From the NCBI GenBank assembly GCA_040389165.1, contig JAZKAK010000052.1, positions 1 to 18,681 of the forward strand: a stretch of 18,681 nucleotides of DNA, read 5' to 3'. Below the pieces are notes generated by a model that was given only the letters and a program-made list of their open reading frames with translations, was not told where the DNA came from and searched no databases. This document shows, in pieces, positions 1-6,892 of this stretch; positions within the stretch are counted from its first letter, which is position 1; every line of letters starts with the position of its first letter. Origin of the DNA: CAIOTO01 sp040389165 (GTDB lineage Bacteria; Pseudomonadota; Alphaproteobacteria; Paracaedibacterales; CAIOTO01). The position numbers were made by a program, and so were the translations under genes.

Positions 1-119
1 CCGGCTCCAGAATTGACTGAGTACTAAGACAGCAAGATTCGAGGAGCGGAGTTTACTGAAGTAAATGAGCACCGCAGATAACGCAGATGGCTGCAGTAAT
101 CATTCAATTCTGGAGCCGG
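1..119 (+). repeat. ERIC-like palindromic element, copy R1 (variant stem)
   Basis: Long imperfect palindrome at the window edge. The outer arms CCGGCTCCAGAATTGA (1-16) and its exact reverse complement (104-119) form a perfect 16-bp stem. The interior (about 21-99) closely matches copy R4 at 11863-11985, including a central hairpin TTTACT-GA-AGTAAA and a second hairpin GCAG-atgg-CTGC. The outer stem has no sequence similarity to the other copies, yet occupies the same place and is only about 2 bp shorter per arm. The right arm encodes the last residues and stop of the portal gene on the minus strand. The stem could extend left of the window. No coding function is proposed for the element itself. 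Confidence 0.8.
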
Positions 120-1348
120 GCGCCATAGCCAACCGCCTGCCGCTTCTCATCTTCTGTCAAGAAATCTGCTGCGGCAATTTTCTGCCACATGGCTTCTCGC
201 TTTGGGGCCAGCGCTTGAATCCCGTCTAGGTCATAACCTAGCCTTAAGTCACTCCCGAAATAGGGCTGCAACCACAGGTTAAACTCAGCAACCAGCATCT
301 CCAATAATGGCAAAATCGTATCTTCCCATAAGTGAAAACGCGCTTCTCTGTAGTTCGCAAACGTCGCATCGCCGGGAACGCCCGCAAGCATAGGCGGCAC
401 GCCAAAGGCCTGGCAAATCTCGCGTGCAGAAACATTTTTTCCTTCGACAAAATCCAAATCCTTTGGTGTCATGCCCATTTCTTTCCATTCGAAATCTCCT
501 TCTAAAATCATGACACGGCCGGCATTATCTGATCCCTCATAGGCACGTTTCAAATCCCCGCGCAAACTGGTGCGCTGCCCCTCTGTCAGACCCAATCCAT
601 TATCATTTGGCCGAATCATCAGTGCACCTGATGGGCGCCCCCCATTATTTAACAGGGCCAAATTATGTCCACCCACAGCATTATGCTGATCAATCGCTTT
701 TGCTGCGGCCTCCATCGGGCTTAATCCATACCAATCATTCATGGGATGAAACAATTTTATATGCAGCATTTTTGATTGCCCAGTTAATGGATTCACCGGA
801 AATTCTCGACTCTTATCATGACCAAGGCGCAGTGAATACGATGTTGGAACACCCCGCGCACCGGGTTGGATTTTCACACGATCAGGTCGCACCGGAAATA
901 AAGCCACCGGCTTGCCATCACCATCCAAAACGGCCTCGATATAGCTGTTCCCCGACAATAAAAGATAACTCACAACCTCTTCCATAAATGAAGAACCCGC
1001 TTGACGCGGGCTTGGGCAGTTCATCAATTCAAGCAAGGGATGCGATTCGATTTCGTGTTCGTCCACAGATCTTCCGCCAGAGAAATCACGCTGATACAAA
1101 AGCCATGGCACACTCGCAAGAGCCCGTGCAATCACGTTCACACAGCGATACGCAATCACGTTTTGGCGATAACCTTCTTCCACGAAACGATCAAACCTGC
1201 TCACCGGCACATGATATGAATTTCCAAATGTTCCCGCAAACATAGCTGTGCTCGAACCAAAGTCGCCTGCGCCAAAACGTACATCATCTCGATACGTCCC
1301 ACCACGATTATGTAAGCCTTTTTTCCACATTTCTTTAAATCGTTTCAT
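104..1348 (-). CDS. HK97-family phage/GTA portal protein
   Basis: Portal protein of tailed phages and gene transfer agents: it forms the dodecameric ring at the capsid vertex through which DNA is packaged and to which the tail joins. At 414 aa it has the usual family length. Family-like stretches visible are the helix with NVIAYRCVNVIARAL then SVPWLLY (residues about 63-85), LLLSGNSYIEAV near 130, and NGGRPSGALM in the clip/stem region. The start ATG at 1348 is preceded by AGGAGA at good spacing. No terminase, protease or capsid gene lies upstream (to the right); genes beyond the left edge are unseen. The last codons (ARLQN, then TGA) lie in the right arm of repeat R1, so the natural C-terminus may have been replaced. 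It could be prophage debris or part of a dispersed alphaproteobacterial gene transfer agent; the sequence alone does not separate these. Confidence 0.9.
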   Translation of the reverse strand: MKRFKEMWKKGLHNRGGTYRDDVRFGAGDFGSSTAMFAGTFGNSYHVPVSRFDRFVEEGYRQNVIAYRCVNVIARALASVPWLLYQRDFSGGRSVDEHEIESHPLLELMNCPSPRQAGSSFMEEVVSYLLLSGNSYIEAVLDGDGKPVALFPVRPDRVKIQPGARGVPTSYSLRLGHDKSREFPVNPLTGQSKMLHIKLFHPMNDWYGLSPMEAAAKAIDQHNAVGGHNLALLNNGGRPSGALMIRPNDNGLGLTEGQRTSLRGDLKRAYEGSDNAGRVMILEGDFEWKEMGMTPKDLDFVEGKNVSAREICQAFGVPPMLAGVPGDATFANYREARFHLWEDTILPLLEMLVAEFNLWLQPYFGSDLRLGYDLDGIQALAPKREAMWQKIAAADFLTEDEKRQAVGYGARLQN

Positions 1349-1545
1349 TTATTTTTCTCCTTTTTTATACCCATTTCACGAAAAATAGGTGTTGGTATTT
1401 TCTATTATTCCCGTCCGCCATCATTGCGAAAAAGCCTCGGCGCTTAAAGCAATCCATATCTTTTCATCAGCCCTAGATGGCCGCGGCCTTTAGGATCAAA
1501 ATGACGGTAGCGTTCGCAAGATGATCTGTGATGGGTATAGACATA

Positions 1546-1574
1546 AAAATAGCCCGCATTTGATAATGCGAGCC
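1546..1574 (-). terminator. Probable rho-independent terminator (minus strand)
   Basis: Arms 1552-1560 and 1565-1573 pair with one mismatch around a TGAT loop. On the minus strand the stem is followed directly by TATTTTTATG, a T-rich tail. It lies upstream of the portal gene on the same strand, but no gene ending at it was found, so it may be a relic of a deleted phage or GTA gene. Confidence 0.45.
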
Positions 1575-1703
1575 TGATCATTTTTAGGTGTTAAACATGA
1601 CATATTTATTATATCTAATTTATAGTTTTTTTATCGAAAATTGTCAACTTTTAAAATAGCCCATGGACAGAAGGCTTCTTTTAGTTAAAAAATAATTAAA
1701 AAA

Positions 1704-1746
1704 CAACACTATTAGTGTTGCATACAATGGTGATTCTCGAGAATCA
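1704..1746. promoter_or_regulatory. Two adjacent perfect palindromes, operator-like
   Basis: 1704-1720 is CAACACT-att-AGTGTTG (7-bp arms). 1731-1746 is TGATTCTCGAGAATCA, a 16-bp perfect palindrome. A third, TTTCACA-N8-TGTGAAA, lies at 1822-1843. Dyads like these often bind dimeric helix-turn-helix regulators. They sit 210-250 bp upstream of the gene at 1958, and no regulator gene is adjacent. The role is inferred. Confidence 0.35.
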
Positions 1747-1957
1747 ACTAAATATCGCGCGTATACAAAAAATAATAAATGACAACTAATTATAGTATGT
1801 GTTATTCTCTACATAAGATTGTTTCACACAATAATTTGTGAAAAAATTTAGCAAAATACCAAAAAGAAACACAGACGCCCACTGCGCAGTATCTGAGCAT
1901 ATTTTTTGAGCTTACCTAAAAACAATTAAACCATTTTATATTAAAAGGGATTTTCAC

Positions 1958-2890
1958 ATGACGATCAACGTCAACAAACAACACCAGAGCCATTTCAACA
2001 AAATAATACGCGGAAATATTTGCTCTTCTTATCACACGTGCATCTATGGATTTTTGTTTATCTTAATGATATCAAGATGCACGAATCAGTTAGCAGCTGC
2101 ACAACCGATTACCCACTCATTTATGAGCGATATATTCTGTTGCTTTAGCAACGGCGGCGTTGTAATACCAATGAGAGAGCCCGTTGTGGAATCCGCCGAA
2201 GAAGGAGACATGCACATGCCAGTATCGCCATGCAAAAAATCAGCTCGCGGAGCCTTCAATCTAACAAATCCCGTAATTTGTTCAACACCGTGCACAACAT
2301 CACACGTAACATCACATGTAACATCACACGTAACATCACACGTAACATCACGTGTAACATCACGTGCAGCCTTATATGCAACATCTCCTGCTTCAAAATC
2401 GCTAGACACAGATGACGTCCCAGCAGAGAATACATTCAGATTAACGTGGGAAGAAACCTGTGCTTACATCGAAGGACTTAGTTCTTCAAAAAAACAAGAT
2501 CTTTTACAGATTCACAAACTTACGATAACAAACAAAGTTAGCAATCTATTATTTGTATTTATTCATAATTTTACAAATCTTGAAATACTTATTTTAAATA
2601 ATTGCGAAGACGTTACAGAGGTTAAAAACAATTCACTATCGTGCCTTAAAAAACTACATCACTTAGAATTACACGATACTTTCATGCACGCCAGAAGAAA
2701 CAGTTTTTTCACCTCTCCAGGTATACGCATTGACGACCTAATTAACATGTTAAAGATGTCGCATCTTGAAAGCTTTACACTTCAGGCACATGAGCTAACA
2801 GCAGAGATGGAACAACAGATGAGAAAAAAACTCACAGGCAAAATTTTAAACCTGCATTTGTCCGGTAGCCGCCGTTCGGTGCGTTCGTAA
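1958..2890 (+). CDS. Exported hypothetical protein with TSHV repeats and leucine-rich C-half
   Basis: 310 aa, family not recognised. There is a hydrophobic segment GFLFILMISRC then LAAAQ at about residues 31-50, preceded by a basic region (signal peptide, perhaps lipoprotein-like, or membrane anchor). Residues about 114-137 are a tandem repeat of T-S-H/R-V from a 12-bp DNA repeat. Residues about 180-240 carry leucine-rich-repeat-like spacing (FTNLEILILNN, LKKLHHLELHD). The last residues (GSRRSVRS) and the TAA stop lie in an imperfect palindrome (2868-2900) related to the GTCAT repeat. A weak AAGGGA precedes the ATG. The gene converges on rsmE with 15 bp between stops. A secreted host-interaction protein is plausible but unproven. 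Confidence 0.7.
   Translation: MTINVNKQHQSHFNKIIRGNICSSYHTCIYGFLFILMISRCTNQLAAAQPITHSFMSDIFCCFSNGGVVIPMREPVVESAEEGDMHMPVSPCKKSARGAFNLTNPVICSTPCTTSHVTSHVTSHVTSHVTSRVTSRAALYATSPASKSLDTDDVPAENTFRLTWEETCAYIEGLSSSKKQDLLQIHKLTITNKVSNLLFVFIHNFTNLEILILNNCEDVTEVKNNSLSCLKKLHHLELHDTFMHARRNSFFTSPGIRIDDLINMLKMSHLESFTLQAHELTAEMEQQMRKKLTGKILNLHLSGSRRSVRS
2296..2367 (+). repeat. 12-bp tandem repeat, six units, in frame
   Basis: Six consecutive units of AACATCACACGT with C/T and A/G drift (last two AACATCACGTG-T/C). The unit is a multiple of three, so copy number can vary without breaking the frame. It encodes the T-S-H/R-V repeat of the exported protein. Confidence 0.92.
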
Positions 2891-2900
2891 TGACGACGGC
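2868..2900. repeat. Palindromic repeat relic between convergent genes
   Basis: GCCGCCGT (2868-2875) pairs with ACGACGGC (2893-2900) with one mismatch. The minus strand reads CGTCATTACGAACG, close to the head of the dispersed GTCAT family. It supplies the final residues and stop of the upstream exported protein. There is no T-run, so it is not a classical terminator. Confidence 0.5.
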
Positions 2901-2905
2901 CTGGC

Positions 2906-3625
2906 TTATATAGCACGCCACATGGAAATCGCTCCCATCCCAACAATTGCTGCCGTTTCAGCCCTCAAAATCGTCCGGCCCAATGACACAACGTGAACAC
3001 TTGGGACTGATTTAGCTAAATCTACTTCTCGGCCCGAGAAACCGCCCTCTGGCCCTATCACAAATGTACATGGCGTTGTACTCGCCAGCAACGACAGAGC
3101 AGCGCTGAAGCTAGGCGCTTCAGCCCTCTCTAATGCGATGTGAACAGAACCAAACGCACCTGTGTCTTCACGCATCACCTCGTCAAATCGAACTACCGGC
3201 AACAAGACGGGCACAGACAAACGTTCACACTGTTGTGATGCCTGCTTGAGCTGGCGCAGGATTTTATCCTCATGCAACGCATATTTCTGCGAAAAATCAC
3301 TGGTCATCGGCTGCAAATGCGTCACACCCAGCTCTGTCGCTTTCTCGAATAAAAACGCCATAGCATCATGCTTCAAGGGCGCATACACAAGACGCGTTAG
3401 CGGCTCTGCGCACGGCTCCCTTAGTTGTGTTGTTAATTCGACGGTGCACCCCATTTTGGTAACAGTACATAAACGCGCTTCCCATTCACCTGCGCATTCG
3501 TTATAGATGTTGATTGCATCCCCTTCTTTTAACCGAAGCACACGCAGTAAATAGTGACATTCCTCTGCCGGCAGCACGTGAGACTTGGCATTCACATCAA
3601 AAGCAAGGTAGAGTCGTGTCGTCAT
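2906..3625 (-). CDS. rsmE: 16S rRNA (uracil1498-N3)-methyltransferase RsmE
   Basis: Methylates N3 of U1498 in 16S rRNA using S-adenosylmethionine. 239 aa, the normal length for the family. The N-terminal PUA-like part begins MTTRLYLAFDV. The C-terminal SPOUT methyltransferase part carries the cofactor knot motifs VIGPEGGFSGREV and VSLGRTILRAETA. An upstream ATG at 3751 would add 42 residues unlike the family and overlap ubiA, so the ATG at 3625 is preferred. The Shine-Dalgarno before it is weak (TAGGCT). Its start is only 18 bp from the divergent ubiA start, so each gene's promoter must lie inside the other's coding sequence or in that gap. Confidence 0.95.
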   Translation of the reverse strand: MTTRLYLAFDVNAKSHVLPAEECHYLLRVLRLKEGDAINIYNECAGEWEARLCTVTKMGCTVELTTQLREPCAEPLTRLVYAPLKHDAMAFLFEKATELGVTHLQPMTSDFSQKYALHEDKILRQLKQASQQCERLSVPVLLPVVRFDEVMREDTGAFGSVHIALERAEAPSFSAALSLLASTTPCTFVIGPEGGFSGREVDLAKSVPSVHVVSLGRTILRAETAAIVGMGAISMWRAI

Positions 3626-3643
3626 GTTAAAAAGCCTAACGTT

Positions 3644-4471
3644 ATGAAAAATCAAATCCAACAATACCTCACTCTCGTCCGTTTTGACAAACCAATTGGA
3701 CGCATATTGCTTGCTTGGCCATGTCTGTGGGGAATTGCGCACAGCTACCATACAACAGGCGCGCCTCTTTCAGCATGCTTGACATACGCGCTGCTTTTAA
3801 CGGTTGGCGCTTTTCTGATGAGTGGCTTTGGCTGCATTATAAACGATATGGCCGATCGAAACATTGACCGTCAGGTAGCGCGCACAAAGCTGCGTCCTCT
3901 TGCTGCTGGAACACTTAGCATCAAACATGCATTGCTTTTTGCCAGCATCCTTGCCGCATTGGCTTTTATCGTTTTCTACCTTATACCTACAACAGCTAAA
4001 TTCTATGCCTTAATAGGCACCATCCTACTCTTCGTATACCCATTTATGAAACGCATCACGTACTACCCACAATTGGTGTTAGGACTCGCTTTTAATACAG
4101 GCGTCCTTGTGGGCTATGCCTGCTTAAGTGGGCAACCAACCACCGATGTTTGGTATCTATATGGATGCGGTGTTTTTTGGACCATTGCCTATGATACGAT
4201 TTATGCATTTCAAGATAGCGCAGACGATGAAATGATTGGTGTAAAATCAACGGCAATACGATTCAAACAGCGCCCCAAGATGATGGTGGGAATCTGTTAT
4301 ACGATTGGATTGATTTTCGTGTACCTCAGCAAGGGTGGAATAAGTTTGGCGGCTATTTTGTATGCAGGTTGTGCCACCTATACGCTCATCAAATGGGATC
4401 CGAATAATATACAATCGTGTGGAAAGCATTTTAGAGCACATGCCTATTTTTCAGTCTTTGGAATGCTTTAG
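3644..4471 (+). CDS. ubiA: 4-hydroxybenzoate polyprenyltransferase UbiA
   Basis: Membrane prenyltransferase that joins the polyprenyl chain to 4-hydroxybenzoate in ubiquinone synthesis. Both Asp-rich prenyl-diphosphate/Mg motifs are present: NDMADRNID (residues 67-75) and YDTIYAFQDSADD (183-195), followed by IGVKSTA. Multiple hydrophobic helices are evident. ATG 3644 (MKNQIQQYL) fits family N-termini; an in-frame start at 3554 would run through rsmE. The frame stops at 275 aa in FGML. In the next frame the DNA continues ALALIFTYAHKRK and more to a TAG at 4525-4527, which looks like the natural last helix and basic tail. A one-base frameshift near 4463-4468 probably clips the C-terminus. Confidence 0.94.
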   Translation: MKNQIQQYLTLVRFDKPIGRILLAWPCLWGIAHSYHTTGAPLSACLTYALLLTVGAFLMSGFGCIINDMADRNIDRQVARTKLRPLAAGTLSIKHALLFASILAALAFIVFYLIPTTAKFYALIGTILLFVYPFMKRITYYPQLVLGLAFNTGVLVGYACLSGQPTTDVWYLYGCGVFWTIAYDTIYAFQDSADDEMIGVKSTAIRFKQRPKMMVGICYTIGLIFVYLSKGGISLAAILYAGCATYTLIKWDPNNIQSCGKHFRAHAYFSVFGML

Positions 4472-4707
4472 CTTTAATATTCACCTACGCTCATAAAAGA
4501 AAAACATTCCGATTTTCCATTAAATAGGGCATGATACGTGGTAAAATATCATTGTGTTCATATTTTTCCCCTGTGTGTTGCCCGGACTTGATCCAGGCAT
4601 CTAGATCCGCGTGTCAAGCACGCGGAATACACGAAGAAAAAACTAGGTTTTTAAAAACGTGCACACTGCGTAACATATCGATCATAAAGCTATAAGGAAA
4701 AAACACC
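4472..4707. other. Intergenic region with back-to-back GTCAT-type repeats
   Basis: 4581-4600 holds a half-decayed copy (CCCGGACTTGATCCAGGCAT). 4606-4626 holds an 8-bp-arm hairpin TCCGCGTG-tcaag-CACGCGGA, the GTGTCAAGCAC-type version facing the other way. No gene was seen. AAGGA just before 4708 is the ychF ribosome binding site. Confidence 0.55.
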
Positions 4708-5805
4708 ATGGGATTCAACTGCGGCATCGTCGGCCTACCAAACGTTGGCAAATCAACTCTTTTCAATGCACTCACAGCAACTGCTGCGGCTGAAGCGGCC
4801 AATTACCCTTTTTGCACGATCGAACCAAATACAGGCCGTATCGGTGTTCCCGACGATCGACTTGATAAAATCGCAACCATCGCAAAATCGCAAAAAATCA
4901 TTCCAACGCAACTTGAACTCGTCGATATCGCTGGTCTTGTGCGCGGCGCTAGCAAGGGTGAAGGTCTTGGCAATCAATTCTTAGGTCACATCCGCTCCGT
5001 CGACGCTATCTTTCACGTGCTCCGTTGTTTTGAAGACGATGATGTCACGCACGTAGATGGCAGTGTTAACCCGCTTCGCGATCTTACCACCATTGAGACA
5101 GAACTCATGATTGCCGATATGGAAAGCCTTGAACGTCGCATGAATGGGCTTGAAAAACGCGCCCGCAGCAATGATGCCGAGGCTAAAAGCACACTCGAAC
5201 TCATCAAAAAAGTACTCCCGTTGTTACAGGAAGGCAAACCCGCATCCGCTGCAAAAATAGCAAAAGACGAAGAGGTCCTATTTCAACAGCTCCAGCTACT
5301 GACCAGCAAGCCCATTCTTTATGTCTGTAATGTTGCCGAATCCGAAGCAGAAACAGGCAATGCCTTCACAAAGCAAGTGTTCGAATACGCAAAAACTATT
5401 GGCGCAAAAGCCGTTGTCATATCCGCCGCCATTGAATCAGAGGTCGCGCAATTGCCAATCGATGAACAAGCGGAATTCTTAGAAAGCCTAGGCCTTAAAG
5501 AAACGGGCCTAAAACGCATTATTCGTGAAGGATATTCACTGCTCGGCCTGCTCACATTCTTTACCGTTGGCCCAAAAGAAGCCCGCGCATGGACAATTAC
5601 CCAAGGCATGAAAGCCCCACAATCAGCCGGCGTTATTCATTCAGACTTTGAACGTGGCTTTATCTGCGCTGAAACCATGGCCTATGACGATTATGTTGAA
5701 TGCAATGGCGAGGCAAACGCACGTGCATCCGGGAAATTCCGCCAAGAAGGCCGTGAATACGTTGCGAAAGACGGCGATATTTTTAACTTTAGATTTAATG
5801 TGTAG
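4708..5805 (+). CDS. ychF: Redox-regulated ATPase YchF (Obg-related P-loop protein)
   Basis: Universally conserved P-loop NTPase of the Obg/OLA1 group that binds ribosomes and prefers ATP. 365 aa, standard length. The Walker A/G1 is GLPNVGKST (residues 9-17), the G3 is DIAGLVRGASKGEG (from residue 73), a coiled-coil arm follows (about 130-200), the G4-equivalent is NVAE, and the C-terminal TGS domain runs LLTFFTVGPKEARAW to DGDIFNFRFNV. Family members have the non-canonical G4 that favours ATP over GTP. TAAGGA precedes the ATG. Intact and typical. Confidence 0.98.
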   Translation: MGFNCGIVGLPNVGKSTLFNALTATAAAEAANYPFCTIEPNTGRIGVPDDRLDKIATIAKSQKIIPTQLELVDIAGLVRGASKGEGLGNQFLGHIRSVDAIFHVLRCFEDDDVTHVDGSVNPLRDLTTIETELMIADMESLERRMNGLEKRARSNDAEAKSTLELIKKVLPLLQEGKPASAAKIAKDEEVLFQQLQLLTSKPILYVCNVAESEAETGNAFTKQVFEYAKTIGAKAVVISAAIESEVAQLPIDEQAEFLESLGLKETGLKRIIREGYSLLGLLTFFTVGPKEARAWTITQGMKAPQSAGVIHSDFERGFICAETMAYDDYVECNGEANARASGKFRQEGREYVAKDGDIFNFRFNV

Positions 5806-5838
5806 CGCTTAAGCTGCACGGGTCCTTTTTTGCCATCT

Positions 5839-5938
5839 NNNNNNNNNNNNNNNNNNNNNNNNNNNNNNNNNNNNNNNNNNNNNNNNNNNNNNNNNNNNNN
5901 NNNNNNNNNNNNNNNNNNNNNNNNNNNNNNNNNNNNNN
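5839..5938. other. Assembly gap of exactly 100 N
   Basis: A run of 100 N, the length commonly used for a gap of unknown size. It is flanked on the left by TTTTTGCCATCT and on the right by 24-bp tandem units, so the gap most likely hides more copies of that minisatellite. Confidence 0.95.
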
Positions 5939-6010
5939 TCGGACTCTCTATTTTTGTCATCTTCGGACTCTCTATTTTTGTCATCTTCGGACTCTCTATT
6001 TTTGTCATCT
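5939..6010. repeat. 24-bp minisatellite (array A) next to a GTCAT palindrome
   Basis: Three exact units that each begin TCGGACTCTCTATTTTTGTC and end ATCT (24 bp), running into the palindrome at 6004-6033. The array extends left into the 100-N gap. Each unit contains the head GTCATCTTCGGACT of the adjoining palindrome, so the array appears to be an amplification of that head plus a short spacer. Confidence 0.93.
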
Positions 6011-6136
6011 TCGGACTTGATCCGAAGATCTCTGCTGTTGATGAGGCACATCATTTTTTGTTTGATACAGTGCAAAACAACTCAAGCTACATGCCTCTCC
6101 AAGATACAAGATCCTCTGATCAAGCCCGAGAATGAC
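6004..6136. repeat. Inverted pair of GTCAT-headed palindromes
   Basis: Left copy 6004-6033 has arms TCTTCGGA and TCCGAAGA around CTTGA. A degenerate copy on the other strand ends AATGAC at 6136 (about 6107-6136). The heads face outward with about 73 bp between, like a bacterial interspersed mosaic element. 6137-6279 is AT-rich and holds no gene. Confidence 0.7.
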
Positions 6137-6210
6137 AATCGTTCAAGTAGTTTGCATGTGTCACTAAAAACCACACATACGATTTTTTTTAAATTTTCTT
6201 GATTTTTTAC

Positions 6211-6241
6211 TTGATAAAATTCCGATAAAGTTTGAGATAAT
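6211..6241 (+). promoter_or_regulatory. Possible promoter of the DUF2948 gene
   Basis: TTGATA (6211-6216) and GATAAT (6236-6241) resemble -35 and -10 boxes with a long 19-bp spacer, about 40 bp upstream of the ATG at 6280. Judged by eye only in an AT-rich stretch, so weak support. Confidence 0.3.
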
Positions 6242-6279
6242 ACAAAGAACATATAAAAAAATAATAAAATTAGGAATTT

Positions 6280-6762
6280 ATGTCAGATCTACATCTTTAC
6301 AAACCGTTGAAGTTAATCGCAGAAGATATTGATCATTTGGTGCATTTCTCAACGTACCTTCAAGACGGGCTATTTCCCATTACGTCGATGACATTTGACC
6401 CTGCAAAGAATTCCTTCAGCTGCCTTACTAATCGATTCTGTTGGGAAATGAATGAACACTTTGACCATCATGAAAACTTTTTTCGTGTACATAGTGGCTT
6501 AACCTTTCATCATGTCACGAATGTATTCAAACGTAATTTTCACCAAAAGCACCCCATTCGTGTTTTAAACCTATTAATGCTATCTGCTGAAAAATCAGAA
6601 GATAAGTATTCCATTCGCATGCTCTTTTCCGGTGATATCGAAATCGACCTGCAAGCGTCGGCAATTCAGTGCATGATGAGCGATTTTCAACACCCTTGGC
6701 CAACAAAAAGCCGCCCAATGCATTGGCATGAACATGTCGAAGAGCACGCACAGCAAGCGTAA
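6280..6762 (+). CDS. DUF2948 family protein
   Basis: 160 aa, matching the small alphaproteobacterial DUF2948 family, whose function is not known. Recognisable features are the N-terminal LKLIAEDIDHLVHFSTYLQD, the central CLTNRFCWEM, the LLMLSAEK segment, GDIEIDLQA near the C-terminus, and the closing W-P-T-x-S-x-P-x-H-W stretch. There is no signal peptide or membrane segment, so it is probably cytoplasmic. TAGGA lies about 6 bp before the ATG. In many alphaproteobacteria the family neighbours histidine or cell-wall genes (from memory); here it stands alone between a repeat cluster and an exported protein. The His-rich C-terminus (HWHEHVEEHAQ) may be unusual. Confidence 0.88.
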   Translation: MSDLHLYKPLKLIAEDIDHLVHFSTYLQDGLFPITSMTFDPAKNSFSCLTNRFCWEMNEHFDHHENFFRVHSGLTFHHVTNVFKRNFHQKHPIRVLNLLMLSAEKSEDKYSIRMLFSGDIEIDLQASAIQCMMSDFQHPWPTKSRPMHWHEHVEEHAQQA

Positions 6763-6892
6763 GAACAGCATACGCGCAACGGAACAGCGGATATGCGAAG
6801 TATGCACATCAAAAAATATCGATAAGCCTAGTTGAAATACGATGACTGCTGCGTTACGCTAATTTATATGCCTTACTCGAACAGGATTCAAA

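Larger units (their letters stand above)
1349..1957. other. 609-bp non-coding region with repeat relics and small palindromes
   Basis: No convincing gene was seen. 1417-1454 and 1474-1505 look like a degenerate inverted pair of the GTCAT-headed repeat (TCATTGCGAA...GCAATCC and GGCCGCGGCC...AATGACG). A hairpin at 1552-1573 is described separately. From about 1600 the DNA is strongly AT-rich and holds three short perfect inverted repeats (1704-1720, 1731-1746, 1822-1843) upstream of the gene at 1958. Confidence 0.6.

Noticed and set aside
607..1245. Plus-strand open frames opposite the portal gene
   Set aside because: Antisense shadows of a well-supported gene; no ribosome binding site or family similarity.
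1779..1841. 20-codon frame after the dyads, as a small regulator
   Set aside because: Too short, no ribosome binding site, no recognisable motif.
2086..2409. Minus-strand frame opposite the exported protein
   Set aside because: Open mainly because the 12-bp repeat lacks stops on both strands (D-V-T-C repeats).
5691..6135. Open frames on both strands across the first N gap
   Set aside because: They consist of translated 24-bp units and N; the repeat yields matching open frames on both strands and no family.
5939..6136. CRISPR array
   Set aside because: Units are contiguous with no spacers, and no cas genes are present.
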